Shown here piece by piece: positions 28,261 to 37,328 of a stretch of DNA of 64,000 nt. Made by a program: the position numbers and the translations under genes. This DNA is from Mycobacterium sp. 852014-50255_SCH5639931 (lineage in GTDB: Bacteria > Actinomycetota > Actinomycetes > Mycobacteriales > Mycobacteriaceae): NCBI RefSeq assembly GCF_001665605.1, contig NZ_LZSV01000038.1, positions 1 through 64,000 on the forward strand. Reading direction: 5' to 3'. Each line of letters opens with the position of its first letter. The first letter of the stretch is position 1. Below the pieces are notes generated by a model that was not told the DNA's origin, did not search any database, and saw only the letters and a program-made list of their open reading frames with translations.

Positions 28261-29577
28261 TTAAATCCGGCCCATGCCGTAGTAATCGAAGCCCTCGGCC
28301 CGCAGGCGCTCAGGGTCGTAGATGTTGCGGCCATCGAAAACCACGTAGCCACGCATGGCCGACTTGACGCGTTGCCATGACGGTCGCTGGAACTGTTTCC
28401 ACTCCGTGAGCAGGAGCAACGCGTCGGCGCCCTCGACTGCGTCGTACATGTTCTCGGCGTACTCGATCGACTCCCCGAGCGCTTTTTTCGCCTGCTCGGT
28501 TCCTTCAGGATCAAAGGCCCGCACCAGTGCCCCGAGCTCGACCAGCCTCTTCGCGATGATTAAGGAGGGTGCCTCGCGCACATCGTCGGTTCGTGGCTTG
28601 AAGCTGAGGCCCCAGAGCGCGATGCGTTGGCCTTGCAGACTCTTCGGGGACGACTCATCCCCGAAACGGGTGACGATCTTGGATACGAGAGCGACCTTTT
28701 GCTCTTGATTGACCTGCTCGACCGCGCGCAGCAGACGCATGTCCGACCCGAGAGCCTCCCCGGTATGGAGAAGGGCCTGAACGTCTTTCGGCAAGCAAGA
28801 GCCGCCATAGCCGATCCCGGGGAACAGGAAGTCATAGCCAATGCGCTTATCGGCCCCGATGGCCTCCCGCACCGCCGAGATGTCGGCGCCGGCCTTCTCG
28901 CATAAGTTCGAGATCTCGTTGATAAAGGAAATCTTCGTCGCGAGAAAGGAGTTGGCGGCGTACTTCGCCATCTCGGCGCTCTTGATGTCGATGACGATCA
29001 GGGGATGAAAGGTGCGCAGGAACGGCTCGTAGAGCTCTCGCATGATATCGAGGGCGCGCTCCGAGTCGCCGCCGATCACCACGCGGTCGGGCTGCATGAA
29101 GTCGGCGACCGCTTTGCCCTGCTTCAGAAATTCGGGGTTCGACACGACGTCGAACTCGTGTTTGGTCTTCTTGCGGATGATCGCTCGAACCTCGTCGGCG
29201 GTGCCGACAGGGACGGTCGACTTATTGACGACGACCTTGTAGCGGTCCATATGACACGCGATGTCATCGGCCGCTGAATAGACGTGGGCGAGGTCGGCCG
29301 CGCCCCCCTCGCCCATCGGCGTTGGCACGGCGATGAAGATCACGTCTGCATGTTCGATTCCGCGCCGCACGTCGGTCGTGAAGTCGATGAGCCCGTTCTC
29401 CCGGTCCGTTTCGATCAGCTCAGCCAGGCGGGGCTCATAGATCGGGACTTCTCCTGCCAGCAGCCGGTCTATCTTGGCCTGATCGATGTCAACGCAGATG
29501 ACCTCGTTACCACTGTCAGCCAGGCAGGCACCCGTGACGAGGCCGACGTAGCCGGATCCGATCACCGAAATCTTCAA
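28261..29577 (-). CDS. ugd: UDP-glucose 6-dehydrogenase
   Basis: 438 residues, full length. Oxidises UDP-glucose twice with NAD to UDP-glucuronate. N-terminal Rossmann motif is KISVIGSGYVGLVTGACLA. VPTPMGEGG, KSTVPVGTADEV and NPEFLKQGKAVADF are family blocks. The catalytic cysteine is Cys261 in GYGGSCLPKDV, with conserved AKYAANSFLATKISFINE before it and the C-terminal LSFKPRTDDVREAPS. UDP-glucuronate is not needed for the common GPL core, so this gene points to a glucuronic-acid-containing serovar chain (such MAC GPLs are known). It heads the run toward the AT-rich methyltransferase. Confidence 0.96.
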   Translation of the reverse strand: MKISVIGSGYVGLVTGACLADSGNEVICVDIDQAKIDRLLAGEVPIYEPRLAELIETDRENGLIDFTTDVRRGIEHADVIFIAVPTPMGEGGAADLAHVYSAADDIACHMDRYKVVVNKSTVPVGTADEVRAIIRKKTKHEFDVVSNPEFLKQGKAVADFMQPDRVVIGGDSERALDIMRELYEPFLRTFHPLIVIDIKSAEMAKYAANSFLATKISFINEISNLCEKAGADISAVREAIGADKRIGYDFLFPGIGYGGSCLPKDVQALLHTGEALGSDMRLLRAVEQVNQEQKVALVSKIVTRFGDESSPKSLQGQRIALWGLSFKPRTDDVREAPSLIIAKRLVELGALVRAFDPEGTEQAKKALGESIEYAENMYDAVEGADALLLLTEWKQFQRPSWQRVKSAMRGYVVFDGRNIYDPERLRAEGFDYYGMGRI

Positions 29578-29832
29578 GCTAACCTCTTCGCTTCTCTATC
29601 GATCGTGCTCATGTCTCACAAGCGCGGATCAACCTGCGATCCCCCTATAGCCTTCATAAACGATCTCACGCACTTTTTCTCCGCGTTCGCCTCGAATCCC
29701 CGCCTTCCGATGCCGCCGCGAGGGCTAACAGGCCACCGTGTCGAGCCAATCCACGCCTATGTCTCCTTCGCAGATCTCTCCCTCAGCGCAACCCGCCCCG
29801 GCAGAGTTTCGGCCTGGAAGGGGGCTTTCGGA

Positions 29833-30208
29833 GTGACAAAGTTTCGGGAGCGGATTGCGTTCGCGGTACGCCAGCGGCCAGGGTGGCTCCATGTGCCGGA
29901 CATGCCGCACTTCGACAGTCCGGAATCCACCGCCTGGTTCCTCGAGCGATTGGGGCGCGCAAAACGGTACCTCGAGTTCGGCTCGGGTGGGTCCGCCTAC
30001 CAGGCGGCCAGGCTTGGGGTGGATTTTATCGCCGTCGACACAGACCCGTACTTCCTTTACGGCGTTCGCGCGAAAATCCGAGCAGCTGGTCTGAGCTGGC
30101 ATCGAGGATTATGCCCAGACGGAGTTGGTGGGGCGCAAGGCGGTCATTCAGTCCGCGCGCCCGGTGCCCGACAATGTGATTGCCAGCTGGGAAGTCGATC
30201 CCGATTAG
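29833..30208 (+). pseudogene. Internally deleted class I methyltransferase remnant
   Basis: GTG 29833 opens a frame with a clear SAM-binding N-terminal part: RYLEFGSGGSAYQAARLGVD then AVDTDPYFLYGVRAKIRAAG. From about 30100 the frame loses sense. In another frame, GIEDYAQTELVGRKAVIQSA and RPVPDNVIASWEVDPD end at TAG 30206-30208 and look like the C-terminus of the same kind of protein. The middle, which should contain the VDG and DD acidic motifs, is missing. This suggests an internal deletion with frame change. It lies on the + strand between minus-strand genes. Confidence 0.65.
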
Positions 30209-30250
30209 ACGCTCCGCACCTGAACAGAAACGCTCCGCACCTGAACAGAA
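30209..30250 (+). repeat. Perfect 21-bp tandem repeat, two copies
   Basis: ACGCTCCGCACCTGAACAGA plus A is repeated exactly at 30209-30229 and 30230-30250. It begins on the base after the stop of the broken methyltransferase, so it may be a scar of the event that broke it or a small slippage duplication. Confidence 0.9.
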
Positions 30251-30351
30251 AGTCGAAGTGGTCCGACCAGTGGTGGATGATGTGCACCATCAGGCGCTCA
30301 AGCCGCACCGACACCGCGTGGGGAAGCGCCGCGGTTCGGACCAAACGGCGG

Positions 30352-31455
30352 TCACACGATCTGGCGGTAGATCTGCGCGGTTTCCGCCGCGCACTTGTCC
30401 CACGAGAAGGCGGAGATGCGTGAGTATCCGCGCGCCCGAAGATCGGTCTGCAAATCCTCTGTGGTCGCAACACGTTCCAGAACCGCGCGCAGGTCATCCG
30501 CACTCGCGGGGTCGAAATAAATCCCGGCATCTCCGACCACTTCCGGGAGTGAACCGCCGGTGCTGCACACGACGGGGCAGCCATGACTCATGGCTTCGAG
30601 CGGAGGGAGGCCGAAACCCTCGTACATCGACGTACAGATGAACGCGGCGGCCGCCCGATAGCGTAGCGCCAGGTCCCGATCCGACCCCGACTCGAAGCGC
30701 ACGCGGTCCGTGATGCCTAACCGCTGAATCTCGTCTTGCTCCTGGGGGAGCGACGGGCCTCCGCCGAAAGCGATCAACTCGAACTCCCGCAATAAAGGCG
30801 AGCTGCCGTAGGCCTGAAGCAGGGTCCTGAAATTCTTATAGCCGCCGCGGTGCCCCACGTACAGGAGCGAGGGCTTGGGCTCGCCGCTATCAACCTTCGC
30901 GGCATCCAACTCTGTGGTCATCGAGTACCCGAGGTGAACCACGCTTGTTCGCGCCGGATCGATCTCATATAGACGCACTAGGTCCCGTTGAGTGTTTTCA
31001 GAAATGCAGATCACATGGTCGGCGCGATTGACCGCCGCGCGTTTGGCAGCGGTCACCTGTGCGGCGTCGGGAAACTCGGCGGCAAATAGCTCATGGATCA
31101 TGTCATAGACCGTCACAACGCGGCGCTGGCCCTTACCGAAAGGCCTTGGAGCGAAATATGTCTCGTGCACAATGTCCGGATTAATTCCCCGCCATGCCAG
31201 GGGGGCGGCGAGCTGGTTCCCGACATGGACGATTGGAATACCGGCCAAGGTGCGCGGCTTCCCGCGAATGTAGCGACCACGTGTGATCCGGCGGCCAGAA
31301 TCAGCAGCCAGGTAGTTGTTGATGTACCACGGAGCGACGACGCATGCCTCCGACACCCCATGGTCAGGAAGGCGGGTTGCAAGCTCGAAGAAATAGCGTG
31401 AAACGCCGCCATATCGCTGCATTGAAAAGATTTGATGGTCGAACGCAACTTTCAT
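30352..31455 (-). CDS. GT4-family glycosyltransferase (GT-B fold)
   Basis: 367 residues. Retaining GT4 transferase. N-terminal GxxRY signature is MQRYGGVSRYFFELATRLP. PDIVHETYFAP and VTVYDMIHELFAAEFP follow. The C-terminal donor site has LLYVGHRGGYKNFRTLLQA and the E-x7-E motif in CTSMYEGFGLPPLEAMSHGC. This family includes mannosyl- and rhamnosyl-type transferases of O-antigen and exopolysaccharide clusters. ATGA overlap with the upstream SDR shows co-translation, so its donor may be the GDP-sugar that SDR makes. Not related to the UGTs in the window. Confidence 0.9.
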   Translation of the reverse strand: MKVAFDHQIFSMQRYGGVSRYFFELATRLPDHGVSEACVVAPWYINNYLAADSGRRITRGRYIRGKPRTLAGIPIVHVGNQLAAPLAWRGINPDIVHETYFAPRPFGKGQRRVVTVYDMIHELFAAEFPDAAQVTAAKRAAVNRADHVICISENTQRDLVRLYEIDPARTSVVHLGYSMTTELDAAKVDSGEPKPSLLYVGHRGGYKNFRTLLQAYGSSPLLREFELIAFGGGPSLPQEQDEIQRLGITDRVRFESGSDRDLALRYRAAAAFICTSMYEGFGLPPLEAMSHGCPVVCSTGGSLPEVVGDAGIYFDPASADDLRAVLERVATTEDLQTDLRARGYSRISAFSWDKCAAETAQIYRQIV

Positions 31456-32417
31456 GGGCGCTCCGTCTCGGCGAGCTCGGCCTTCACCATTGCCTTGACG
31501 ACATCACTCATGCGGTAACGCGGCGACCAGCCCAATAGTTCGCGTGCCATAGAGGCATCGCCGAGTCCTTCGGCGAGATCCGAAGGGCGCCTCAATGCCT
31601 CCGAAAGGTCCGTATGAGCGCGCCAGTCGAGTCCCACCTCTCGGAACGCTGTCTCCACGAACTCCTCGAGGGTATGGCTCTCACCCGTCGCGATCACGAA
31701 GTCAGAGCCGGTGGGCTGCTGCAGCATGCGCCACATGGCGTCAACGTATTCGGGCGCCCATCCCCAGTCGCGTTTGATACGGATGTTGCCCAATGTGAGA
31801 CGGGAGCGCTCGCCGGCGGCGATGCGGGCCGCCGCTGCCACGATCTTCTTTGTTACGAAACGCTCAGGTCGCAGCGGGGATTCGTGATTGAACAGAATTC
31901 CGGTGCTTGCGTGCAGCCCATATGCGCTGCGGTAGTTTGCGACCAGCCAGTGGGCGGTGCTCTTGGCTACTGCGTAGGGACTACAAGGGTGGAAAGGGGT
32001 CTGCTCGTTCGCCGCGTGGCCGCCCGTATCTCCGAAGCATTCGCTGGAGCCGGCGCTGTAGAAGCGAACCGGCCTGTCCAAAAAGCGTATTGCTTCAAGC
32101 AGGTTGATTGTACCGATGGCGATGCTCTCGAGGGTTTCCACCGGCTGCTCGAACGACAGCCCGACCGAACTTTGCCCGGCCAGATTGTAGATTTCGTCTG
32201 GAGCGGTGGTCCGTAGCACGTTCAGCACGCTGCGAAAGTCATTGGTAGCCATGGACTCAAGGTGCACGCGGTCGCGTATGCCCAGTCGTGTGAGATTCGC
32301 GAACCGACCGATCTGTGCGTCGCGCGATGTGCCGAATACCTCGTATTCTTTGTCGAGCAGCAGGCGCGCCAGGTAGGCGCCGTCCTGACCCGAAATGCCG
32401 CAGATGAGCGCTCTCAT
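31452..32417 (-). CDS. GDP-mannose 4,6-dehydratase-like SDR
   Basis: 321 residues. Extended SDR with the dehydratase-type nucleotide motif ICGISGQDGAYLARLL, YNLAGQSSVGLSFEQPVET, catalytic SSECFGD (Ser124-Ser125-Glu126) and Tyr148/Lys152 in [32 protein letters not shown] and KRDWGWAPEYVDAMWRML match GDP-mannose 4,6-dehydratases. It is shorter and clearly different from gmdA at 35217. It lacks an arginine-rich loop present in Gmd near residue 35, so it could instead be a GDP-4-keto-6-deoxymannose reductase (Rmd). It is co-translated with the GT4 gene. Confidence 0.85.
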   Translation of the reverse strand: MRALICGISGQDGAYLARLLLDKEYEVFGTSRDAQIGRFANLTRLGIRDRVHLESMATNDFRSVLNVLRTTAPDEIYNLAGQSSVGLSFEQPVETLESIAIGTINLLEAIRFLDRPVRFYSAGSSECFGDTGGHAANEQTPFHPCSPYAVAKSTAHWLVANYRSAYGLHASTGILFNHESPLRPERFVTKKIVAAAARIAAGERSRLTLGNIRIKRDWGWAPEYVDAMWRMLQQPTGSDFVIATGESHTLEEFVETAFREVGLDWRAHTDLSEALRRPSDLAEGLGDASMARELLGWSPRYRMSDVVKAMVKAELAETERP

Positions 32418-32478
32418 GCCGCTTCTCTATCCCGCTTCAGCGAGCCCTCGACATGTATGCGTAGGCGTGTGCGAAGCA

Positions 32479-33270
32479 CTAACCTCCATTGGCCCTTATT
32501 AGCCTCTCGTGGTCAGCCATGGTTCGGGACTCGAGCGCGCGCCGTGGCACGCCGTTGAGGAGGCTCACCGCGATCGGCGAAGTAAGCGCACGCAAGGCCA
32601 GCGGATTGAGTTTTGCTCGTGTCCAGATGTGGAGCATACCGGAGGAGTAGAAGCGCATATCGAAGCGCTTCGCGATGAACTCCAGGGTCGATCGCCGAAA
32701 GAAGGTAATGTGCTGGCCGGTGGGGAAGGCGTAGTACCACCACGCCTCCGGTGCGGGAGGGTCGCCGCTGAAGAGTTCGGTGGTGAAGATGATGGTGTCG
32801 GTGCCCGTTGTTTCGAGGAGCTCGGCCACGAAACTGACCGGGTCGGGGAGATGCTCCATCACTTCGAACGCGGTGACAGCCGTATATGGGCCGCCGGAAT
32901 TCGGGACCGCCTCGAAGCCGCGGGCGGTCAGGTTGGGCGAGTACTTGTCGGTCCAGTAGTAGTCGAAGCCGATATCGCGCATCAGGCGGGTGAAAATGCC
33001 GTAGCCCCCGGCCGCATCAAGGAACCGGCCGTGTCGATCAAAGAGAAAGTAAAGGAGCACCGACGTCGTCCGGGCCAAGTGGAAGTTGCGCCACAGGATT
33101 CCGGTATCCGCCGACGCCACGGGGCTCGTATACGCTTCGTCCAGCCAATGGGGGTCTTCGGCCTGCAAGCCACCGCAGTTCTCGCAGAAATAGAACGCGG
33201 AGTCGTACTTGCTCAGCACCTTCTGTCTGAACGCCAGCCTGGTGCTCGAACTGCAGATGCGGCACTGCAC
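32479..33270 (-). CDS. Class I SAM methyltransferase with N-terminal zinc-ribbon-like CxxC
   Basis: 263 residues from GTG 33270; TTG 33309 would add 13. Two cysteine pairs (VQCRICSSS, FYFCENCGG) form a putative metal site. The SAM motif is FLDAAGGYGIFTRLMRDIGF, an Ala-rich variant of the usual DxGxGxG. FEVMEHLPDPVSFVAELLE and HITFFRRSTLEFIAKRFDM are Methyltransf_23 features. It starts the minus-strand operon with the SDR and GT4 genes. It probably methylates a glycan or sugar nucleotide; target unknown. Confidence 0.82.
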   Translation of the reverse strand: MQCRICSSSTRLAFRQKVLSKYDSAFYFCENCGGLQAEDPHWLDEAYTSPVASADTGILWRNFHLARTTSVLLYFLFDRHGRFLDAAGGYGIFTRLMRDIGFDYYWTDKYSPNLTARGFEAVPNSGGPYTAVTAFEVMEHLPDPVSFVAELLETTGTDTIIFTTELFSGDPPAPEAWWYYAFPTGQHITFFRRSTLEFIAKRFDMRFYSSGMLHIWTRAKLNPLALRALTSPIAVSLLNGVPRRALESRTMADHERLIRANGG

Positions 33271-33309
33271 GGCATCAAACCCTTCTGAGCGCCTCCCGCT
33301 AGTCAGCAA

Positions 33310-33922
33310 TTGCGGAAGCAGGACAACCCGAACCTACGGCACTTTCAGTGAGACGGGCAAGCCTCCCGAACGCAGACGCGCCGTCGTGACAACTATGCGC
33401 TGGCCGAGCGATCGCGAGAGCGATGGAGTGGCACACACTGATTGTAGGGTGACTTCTTACCCTCCTTCTGGTACTGGCAGGAGATCTCTCCCGGCGGCAA
33501 CCCTCTTCATTTACGGCGGTGCCCGTGATACGTGACTTGCAGGGCGCTTTGCTGACCAGGCCCAGGTCGTACACTCGCGGATTACGCCCGGCTCTTCCCG
33601 CCAGGAACCAAATTTTTTCGATCCGGCAGGGTAGGTCCGGTGCGATCGCCGACGAGCCTCTAGCCGTGATCGGCCTGCGGTAGCGGTTCAGTGACTCGGC
33701 GATCGATTCTCGCGCAAGGCGCGGTTGCGCACTCTGTGTCGACGCGGCCCGACCACCCGGCTTGCCTGATACGCGCTGGATTGGGCAACTGTGCGTAATC
33801 GAGTTCGATCCGCATTGCGCCAAAGGCGTCGGGCGAGCTTAGCGCGGGGGTCGGTGGTGCGCTGGCGCCAAACTGCGCACCACATGAGTTGCGCGTCGGA
33901 TGTGTTGATGGGCTTCAACGGA
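33310..33922. other. Intergenic region between opposing gene blocks
   Basis: About 610 bases upstream of both the minus-strand methyltransferase operon and the plus-strand FkbM-like gene. A 76-residue minus-strand frame (33688-33918, starts MKPINTSDAQLMW) has no recognised family; it could be a decayed gene start. No insertion sequence ends or RNA genes were seen. Confidence 0.4.
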
Positions 33923-33952
33923 TTGACAATGACGGTGGCGGCACGCTAATGG
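33923..33952 (+). promoter_or_regulatory. Candidate sigma-A-type promoter
   Basis: A perfect TTGACA at 33923-33928, 18-bp spacer, and TAATGG at 33947-33952 read toward the small ORF at 33968 and the FkbM-like gene at 34071. The -10 is imperfect at its last base. Confidence 0.4.
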
Positions 33953-33967
33953 GAGGTGGCGAGTAAA

Positions 33968-34057
33968 GTGACCAAGACCGCGTCGATATCGCAGTCACCT
34001 TCATCCCGGACATCCGACGGTCTTTCAGCTCCGAACGGTGTGAGCGCACGCTGGTGA
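33968..34057 (+). CDS. Possible 29-residue leader ORF or truncated gene start
   Basis: GTG 33968 follows GGGAGG at workable spacing and encodes MTKTASISQSPSSRTSDGLS then APNGVSARW before TGA. Ser/Thr-rich and uncharged at the start, it looks like the disordered N-terminus of a larger protein whose body is gone, but it could be an upstream leader. No family is recognised. Confidence 0.3.
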   Translation: MTKTASISQSPSSRTSDGLSAPNGVSARW

Positions 34058-34070
34058 GAATAGGATAAAC

Positions 34071-34964
34071 GTGAAACTTTACTTGAACCCATTCGCTATA
34101 TGGACAGAACTTCTGAAGTCGGGTGAGGAGAAGCAGCGCGCTCTCATCGGTCGCCAGTTGGCATGGCGGGTGCGGGAGCTGAAGTCAATTGAAAGCCTCT
34201 CCGATGTGGAGTTCTCAATCTTTAGCCAATTTGGAGACGACGGCATTATCCAGTGGCTCATTCACCGGCTTTCGGGCGTCACTGACACGTTCGTAGAATT
34301 TGGGGTGGGAAACTACCAGGAGGCGAACACCAGATTCCTGCTCATGAACAACAACTGGCGAGGCCTAGTCATGGATGGCTCCAGTCAACATGTCGACTTC
34401 ATTAGACGTGATCAGCTCTCATGGCGGCATGACCTTCAGAGCGAATGCGCCTTCGTGACCGCAGAGAACATCGACCAGTTGCTGTTGGATCACGGGTTTG
34501 AGGGGGACATCGGCATTTTGCATATCGATATAGACGGCAATGACTATTGGGTGTGGCGTGCCCTAACAGCTGTACGCCCGGCGATCGCCATCATCGAATA
34601 CAACAGCGTGTTCGGAGCGGAGCACGCGGTCACGATTCCTTATGACCCGAAGTTCTGTAGGGGGGAACGCGCTAGCAATCTGTACTTCGGTGCCTCTCTG
34701 CCCGCACTCTGCAATCTGGCCCAATCCAAGGGATACGACTTCATTGGCAGCAATAGCGCGGGCAACAATGCCTACTTCGTCCGATCCGAACTGCCGCATG
34801 GCCTCAAGCCCCTTTCCGCGAAGGAAGGCCATGTGGTTTCCAGGTTCGGGAGCCCAATGGATAGCAATGGCCTGCGGACCTACCTCCGTGGTGAGCGCCG
34901 GCTGGCTTCGCTTAGAGGATTGCCAGTGGTTAACACGCGGACGGGCGCTGAAGAACAGCTATAA
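34071..34964 (+). CDS. FkbM-like/SAM-fold protein of glycan clusters
   Basis: 297 residues from GTG 34071 (AGGAT upstream). Contains FVEFGVGNYQEANTRFLL, resembling a SAM motif I with EFGVG in place of DxGAN, and DIGILHIDIDGNDYWVW, resembling the KIDVEGxE block of FkbM methyltransferases. This protein type recurs in exopolysaccharide and O-antigen clusters and is usually annotated as hypothetical or FkbM-like. Base composition is noticeably lower in G+C than the gmdA/epiA block after it. A sugar O-methyltransferase role is plausible but unproven. Confidence 0.72.
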   Translation: MKLYLNPFAIWTELLKSGEEKQRALIGRQLAWRVRELKSIESLSDVEFSIFSQFGDDGIIQWLIHRLSGVTDTFVEFGVGNYQEANTRFLLMNNNWRGLVMDGSSQHVDFIRRDQLSWRHDLQSECAFVTAENIDQLLLDHGFEGDIGILHIDIDGNDYWVWRALTAVRPAIAIIEYNSVFGAEHAVTIPYDPKFCRGERASNLYFGASLPALCNLAQSKGYDFIGSNSAGNNAYFVRSELPHGLKPLSAKEGHVVSRFGSPMDSNGLRTYLRGERRLASLRGLPVVNTRTGAEEQL

Positions 34965-35216
34965 GCCGCGTTCTTGCCAGCGCATCTTGGCTATTGGTCG
35001 GTGCCTTCCGGCGGCGATTCCCAGACTCCGCTGGTCGGAAAGCTTGAGTCCAATCGGTTTGCTCAGGGATTGGCCAGGCACGGTAGCAACATCTCACTTG
35101 CCTCGACAACTACTATTGGATGTCCCGCCGTCGTGGCATACAACGAGGAGTGAGACGTCCACGCTGGGCTATGGGACGCGTGGGGACAAGCATGAATCTG
35201 CAGAAGTAGGTACCGA

Positions 35217-36239
35217 GTGAAGCGAGCGCTCATAACCGGAATCACCGGCCAGGACGGTTCGTACCTTGCTGAATTGCTGCTGAGCAAGGGATACGAGGTC
35301 CACGGGCTCATCCGTCGCGCATCGACGTTCAACACGTCGCGGATCGATCACCTTTACGTCGATCCGCACCAGCCGGACGCACGGCTGTTCTTGCACTACG
35401 GTGACCTCAGCGACGGCACTCGTTTGGTGACTTTGCTCAGCACCATCGACCCCGACGAGGTGTACAACCTTGCAGCCCAGTCGCATGTGCGCGTCAGCTT
35501 CGACGAACCGGTGCACACCGGCGACACCACGGGTATGGGATCGATCCGGCTGCTTGAAGCTGTCCGGCTCTCGCGGGTGGACTGCCGCTTCTATCAGGCG
35601 TCCTCGTCGGAGATGTTCGGCGCGTCTCCGCCGCCGCAAAACGAGCAAACACCGTTCTATCCACGATCGCCCTATGGCGCGGCGAAGGTCTACGCGTACT
35701 GGGCGACCCGCAACTATCGGGAAGCCTACGGATTGTTTGCGGTAAACGGCATCTTGTTCAATCACGAATCCCCGCGTCGGGGAGAGACATTCGTGACCCG
35801 GAAGATCACCCGGGCCGTGGCACGGATCAAAGCCGGGCTCCAGGCAGACGTCTACATGGGAAACCTGGACGCCGTCCGCGACTGGGGTTATGCGCCGGAG
35901 TTTGTCGAGGGGATGTGGCGGATGCTGCAGGCCCCCGAGCCCGAGGACTTCGTCTTGGCCACCGGGCGCGGCTACACCGTGCGTGAGTTCGCTCAGACTG
36001 CATTTGACCATGCCGGGCTCGACTGGCAGAAATATGTGAAGTTCGACGAACGCTATCTGCGGCCCACCGAGGTGGATTCGCTGATCGGCGACGCGAACAA
36101 GGCCGCCCAATCGCTCGGATGGAAGGCCTCTGTCCACACCGGCGAACTCGCGCGGATCATGGTCGACGCGGACGTTGCGGCGTTGGAGTGCGATGGCAAG
36201 CCATGGATCGACAAGCCAATGCTGCCCGGTTGGGCCTGA
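35217..36239 (+). CDS. gmdA: GDP-mannose 4,6-dehydratase
   Basis: 340 residues. Converts GDP-D-mannose to GDP-4-keto-6-deoxy-mannose with bound [24 protein letters not shown] is the Gly-rich motif. [17 protein letters not shown] is the Arg-rich Gmd loop. Catalytic SSSEMFG (Glu132) and Tyr153/Lys157 in [12 protein letters not shown] are intact. Length and order (gmdA, epiA, FkbM) match M. tuberculosis Rv1511-Rv1513. It feeds epiA to give GDP-fucose, needed for methylated fucose in several MAC serovars. GTG start with GTAGG upstream. Confidence 0.96.
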   Translation: MKRALITGITGQDGSYLAELLLSKGYEVHGLIRRASTFNTSRIDHLYVDPHQPDARLFLHYGDLSDGTRLVTLLSTIDPDEVYNLAAQSHVRVSFDEPVHTGDTTGMGSIRLLEAVRLSRVDCRFYQASSSEMFGASPPPQNEQTPFYPRSPYGAAKVYAYWATRNYREAYGLFAVNGILFNHESPRRGETFVTRKITRAVARIKAGLQADVYMGNLDAVRDWGYAPEFVEGMWRMLQAPEPEDFVLATGRGYTVREFAQTAFDHAGLDWQKYVKFDERYLRPTEVDSLIGDANKAAQSLGWKASVHTGELARIMVDADVAALECDGKPWIDKPMLPGWA

Positions 36240-36247
36240 GCAGCACG

Positions 36248-37210
36248 GTGGACACGTCGGTGGGCGTCCTTGACCGGGCATTGCCGGTATTTATCGCCGG
36301 GCACCGCGGGTTGGTTGGGTCTGCCCTGTTGCGAAAGTTTCACGCGGAGGGATTCGCCAATGTTCTTGTGCGGCCACACAATCAACTTGACCTGACGGAT
36401 CGAGCTGCGACGTTCGATTTCGTTCTGGAGTCCAGGCCTCAGGTCATCATCGACGCGGCAGCAAAAGTCGGCGGCATCATGGCCAACGACGCTTATCCGG
36501 TCGATTTCTTGTCCCAAAACCTGCAGATCCAGGTCAACTTGCTGGATGCAGCCGTCGCCGCCCGGGTGCCGCGGCTGCTATTCCTGGGCTCGTCGTGCAT
36601 ATACCCGAAACACGCGCCGCAGCCCATGAAGGAGAGTGCGCTGCTCACCGGTCCCCTAGAGCCCACGAACGAGGCATATGCGATCGCCAAAATCGCCGGC
36701 ATCCTTCAGGTCCAGGCGGTCAGACGTCAACATGGACTGGCGTGGATTTCTGCGATGCCAACCAACCTGTACGGACCGGATGACAACTTTTCCCTTTCAG
36801 GCTCGCATCTGCTACCGGCGCTCATTCGCAGGTATGAGGAGGCCATGGCTGGCGGCGCCGGCGAGGTGACAAATTGGGGCACCGGAACCCCCCGGCGTGA
36901 GTTGCTGCACGTCGACGATCTGGCGAGCGCCTGTCTATACCTTCTTGAACACTTCGACGGTCCGAATCACGTCAACGTCGGCACCGGCATCGACCACACC
37001 ATCAGCGAGATCGCCGCGATGGTGGCCGCCGCGGTGGGCTACACCGGCGAAACCCGTTGGGATGCAACAAAACCTGACGGAACACCGCGGAAATTGCTAG
37101 ATGTTTCGGTATTGCGGAACGCTGGATGGTCGCCCCAGATTGCGCTGCGCGACGGCATCGAGGCAACCGTGGCTTGGTATCGCGCGAAGTCCGGTGCGGC
37201 GAGAAAATGA
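36248..37210 (+). CDS. epiA: GDP-L-fucose synthase (GDP-4-keto-6-deoxymannose epimerase/reductase)
   Basis: 320 residues from GTG 36248, eight bases after gmdA. An ATG at 36119 is in frame but lies deep inside gmdA and adds meaningless sequence. NADPH motif is VFIAGHRGLVGSALLRKF. AAKVGGIMAND and LGSSCIYP carry the catalytic Ser and Cys; Tyr144/Lys148 are in NEAYAIAKIAG. MPTNLYGPDDNFSLSGSHLL and NWGTGTPRRELLHVDDLA are GDP-fucose synthase signatures. With gmdA it completes GDP-fucose synthesis. M. avium calls the equivalent pair mdhtA/merA or gmd/gepi. Confidence 0.94.
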   Translation: MDTSVGVLDRALPVFIAGHRGLVGSALLRKFHAEGFANVLVRPHNQLDLTDRAATFDFVLESRPQVIIDAAAKVGGIMANDAYPVDFLSQNLQIQVNLLDAAVAARVPRLLFLGSSCIYPKHAPQPMKESALLTGPLEPTNEAYAIAKIAGILQVQAVRRQHGLAWISAMPTNLYGPDDNFSLSGSHLLPALIRRYEEAMAGGAGEVTNWGTGTPRRELLHVDDLASACLYLLEHFDGPNHVNVGTGIDHTISEIAAMVAAAVGYTGETRWDATKPDGTPRKLLDVSVLRNAGWSPQIALRDGIEATVAWYRAKSGAARK

Positions 37211-37316
37211 ATGCGCTCCGGTGACTTGGTGCTAGGACGCGGGGCGGTCAGAGTAACGACGGCAAGCGGGGGAGGAGCGCGTCGGTTGCCAACCTTGCCG
37301 ACCGCTGCTTGCGTGT

Positions 37317-37322
37317 TAGTGT
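37317..37322 (+). promoter_or_regulatory. Candidate -10 element for a leaderless FkbM methyltransferase start
   Basis: TAGTGT ends six bases before GTG 37329, with TTGCCG at 37295-37300 as a possible -35 (16-bp spacer). No Shine-Dalgarno is seen before the GTG. Confidence 0.4.
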
Positions 37323-37328
37323 GACGCC

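Noticed and set aside
30144-30584. 146-residue minus-strand frame over the tandem repeat
   Set aside because: It mostly overlaps the end of the GT4 gene in another frame and the repeat; no motif.
33688-33918. 76-residue minus-strand frame in the intergenic region
   Set aside because: No recognised domain, no clear ribosome site and a basic, low-information composition; could be a remnant but cannot be supported.
36119-36247. Upstream start of epiA inside gmdA
   Set aside because: The added 43 residues are an out-of-frame reading of gmdA; GTG 36248 gives the normal family length.
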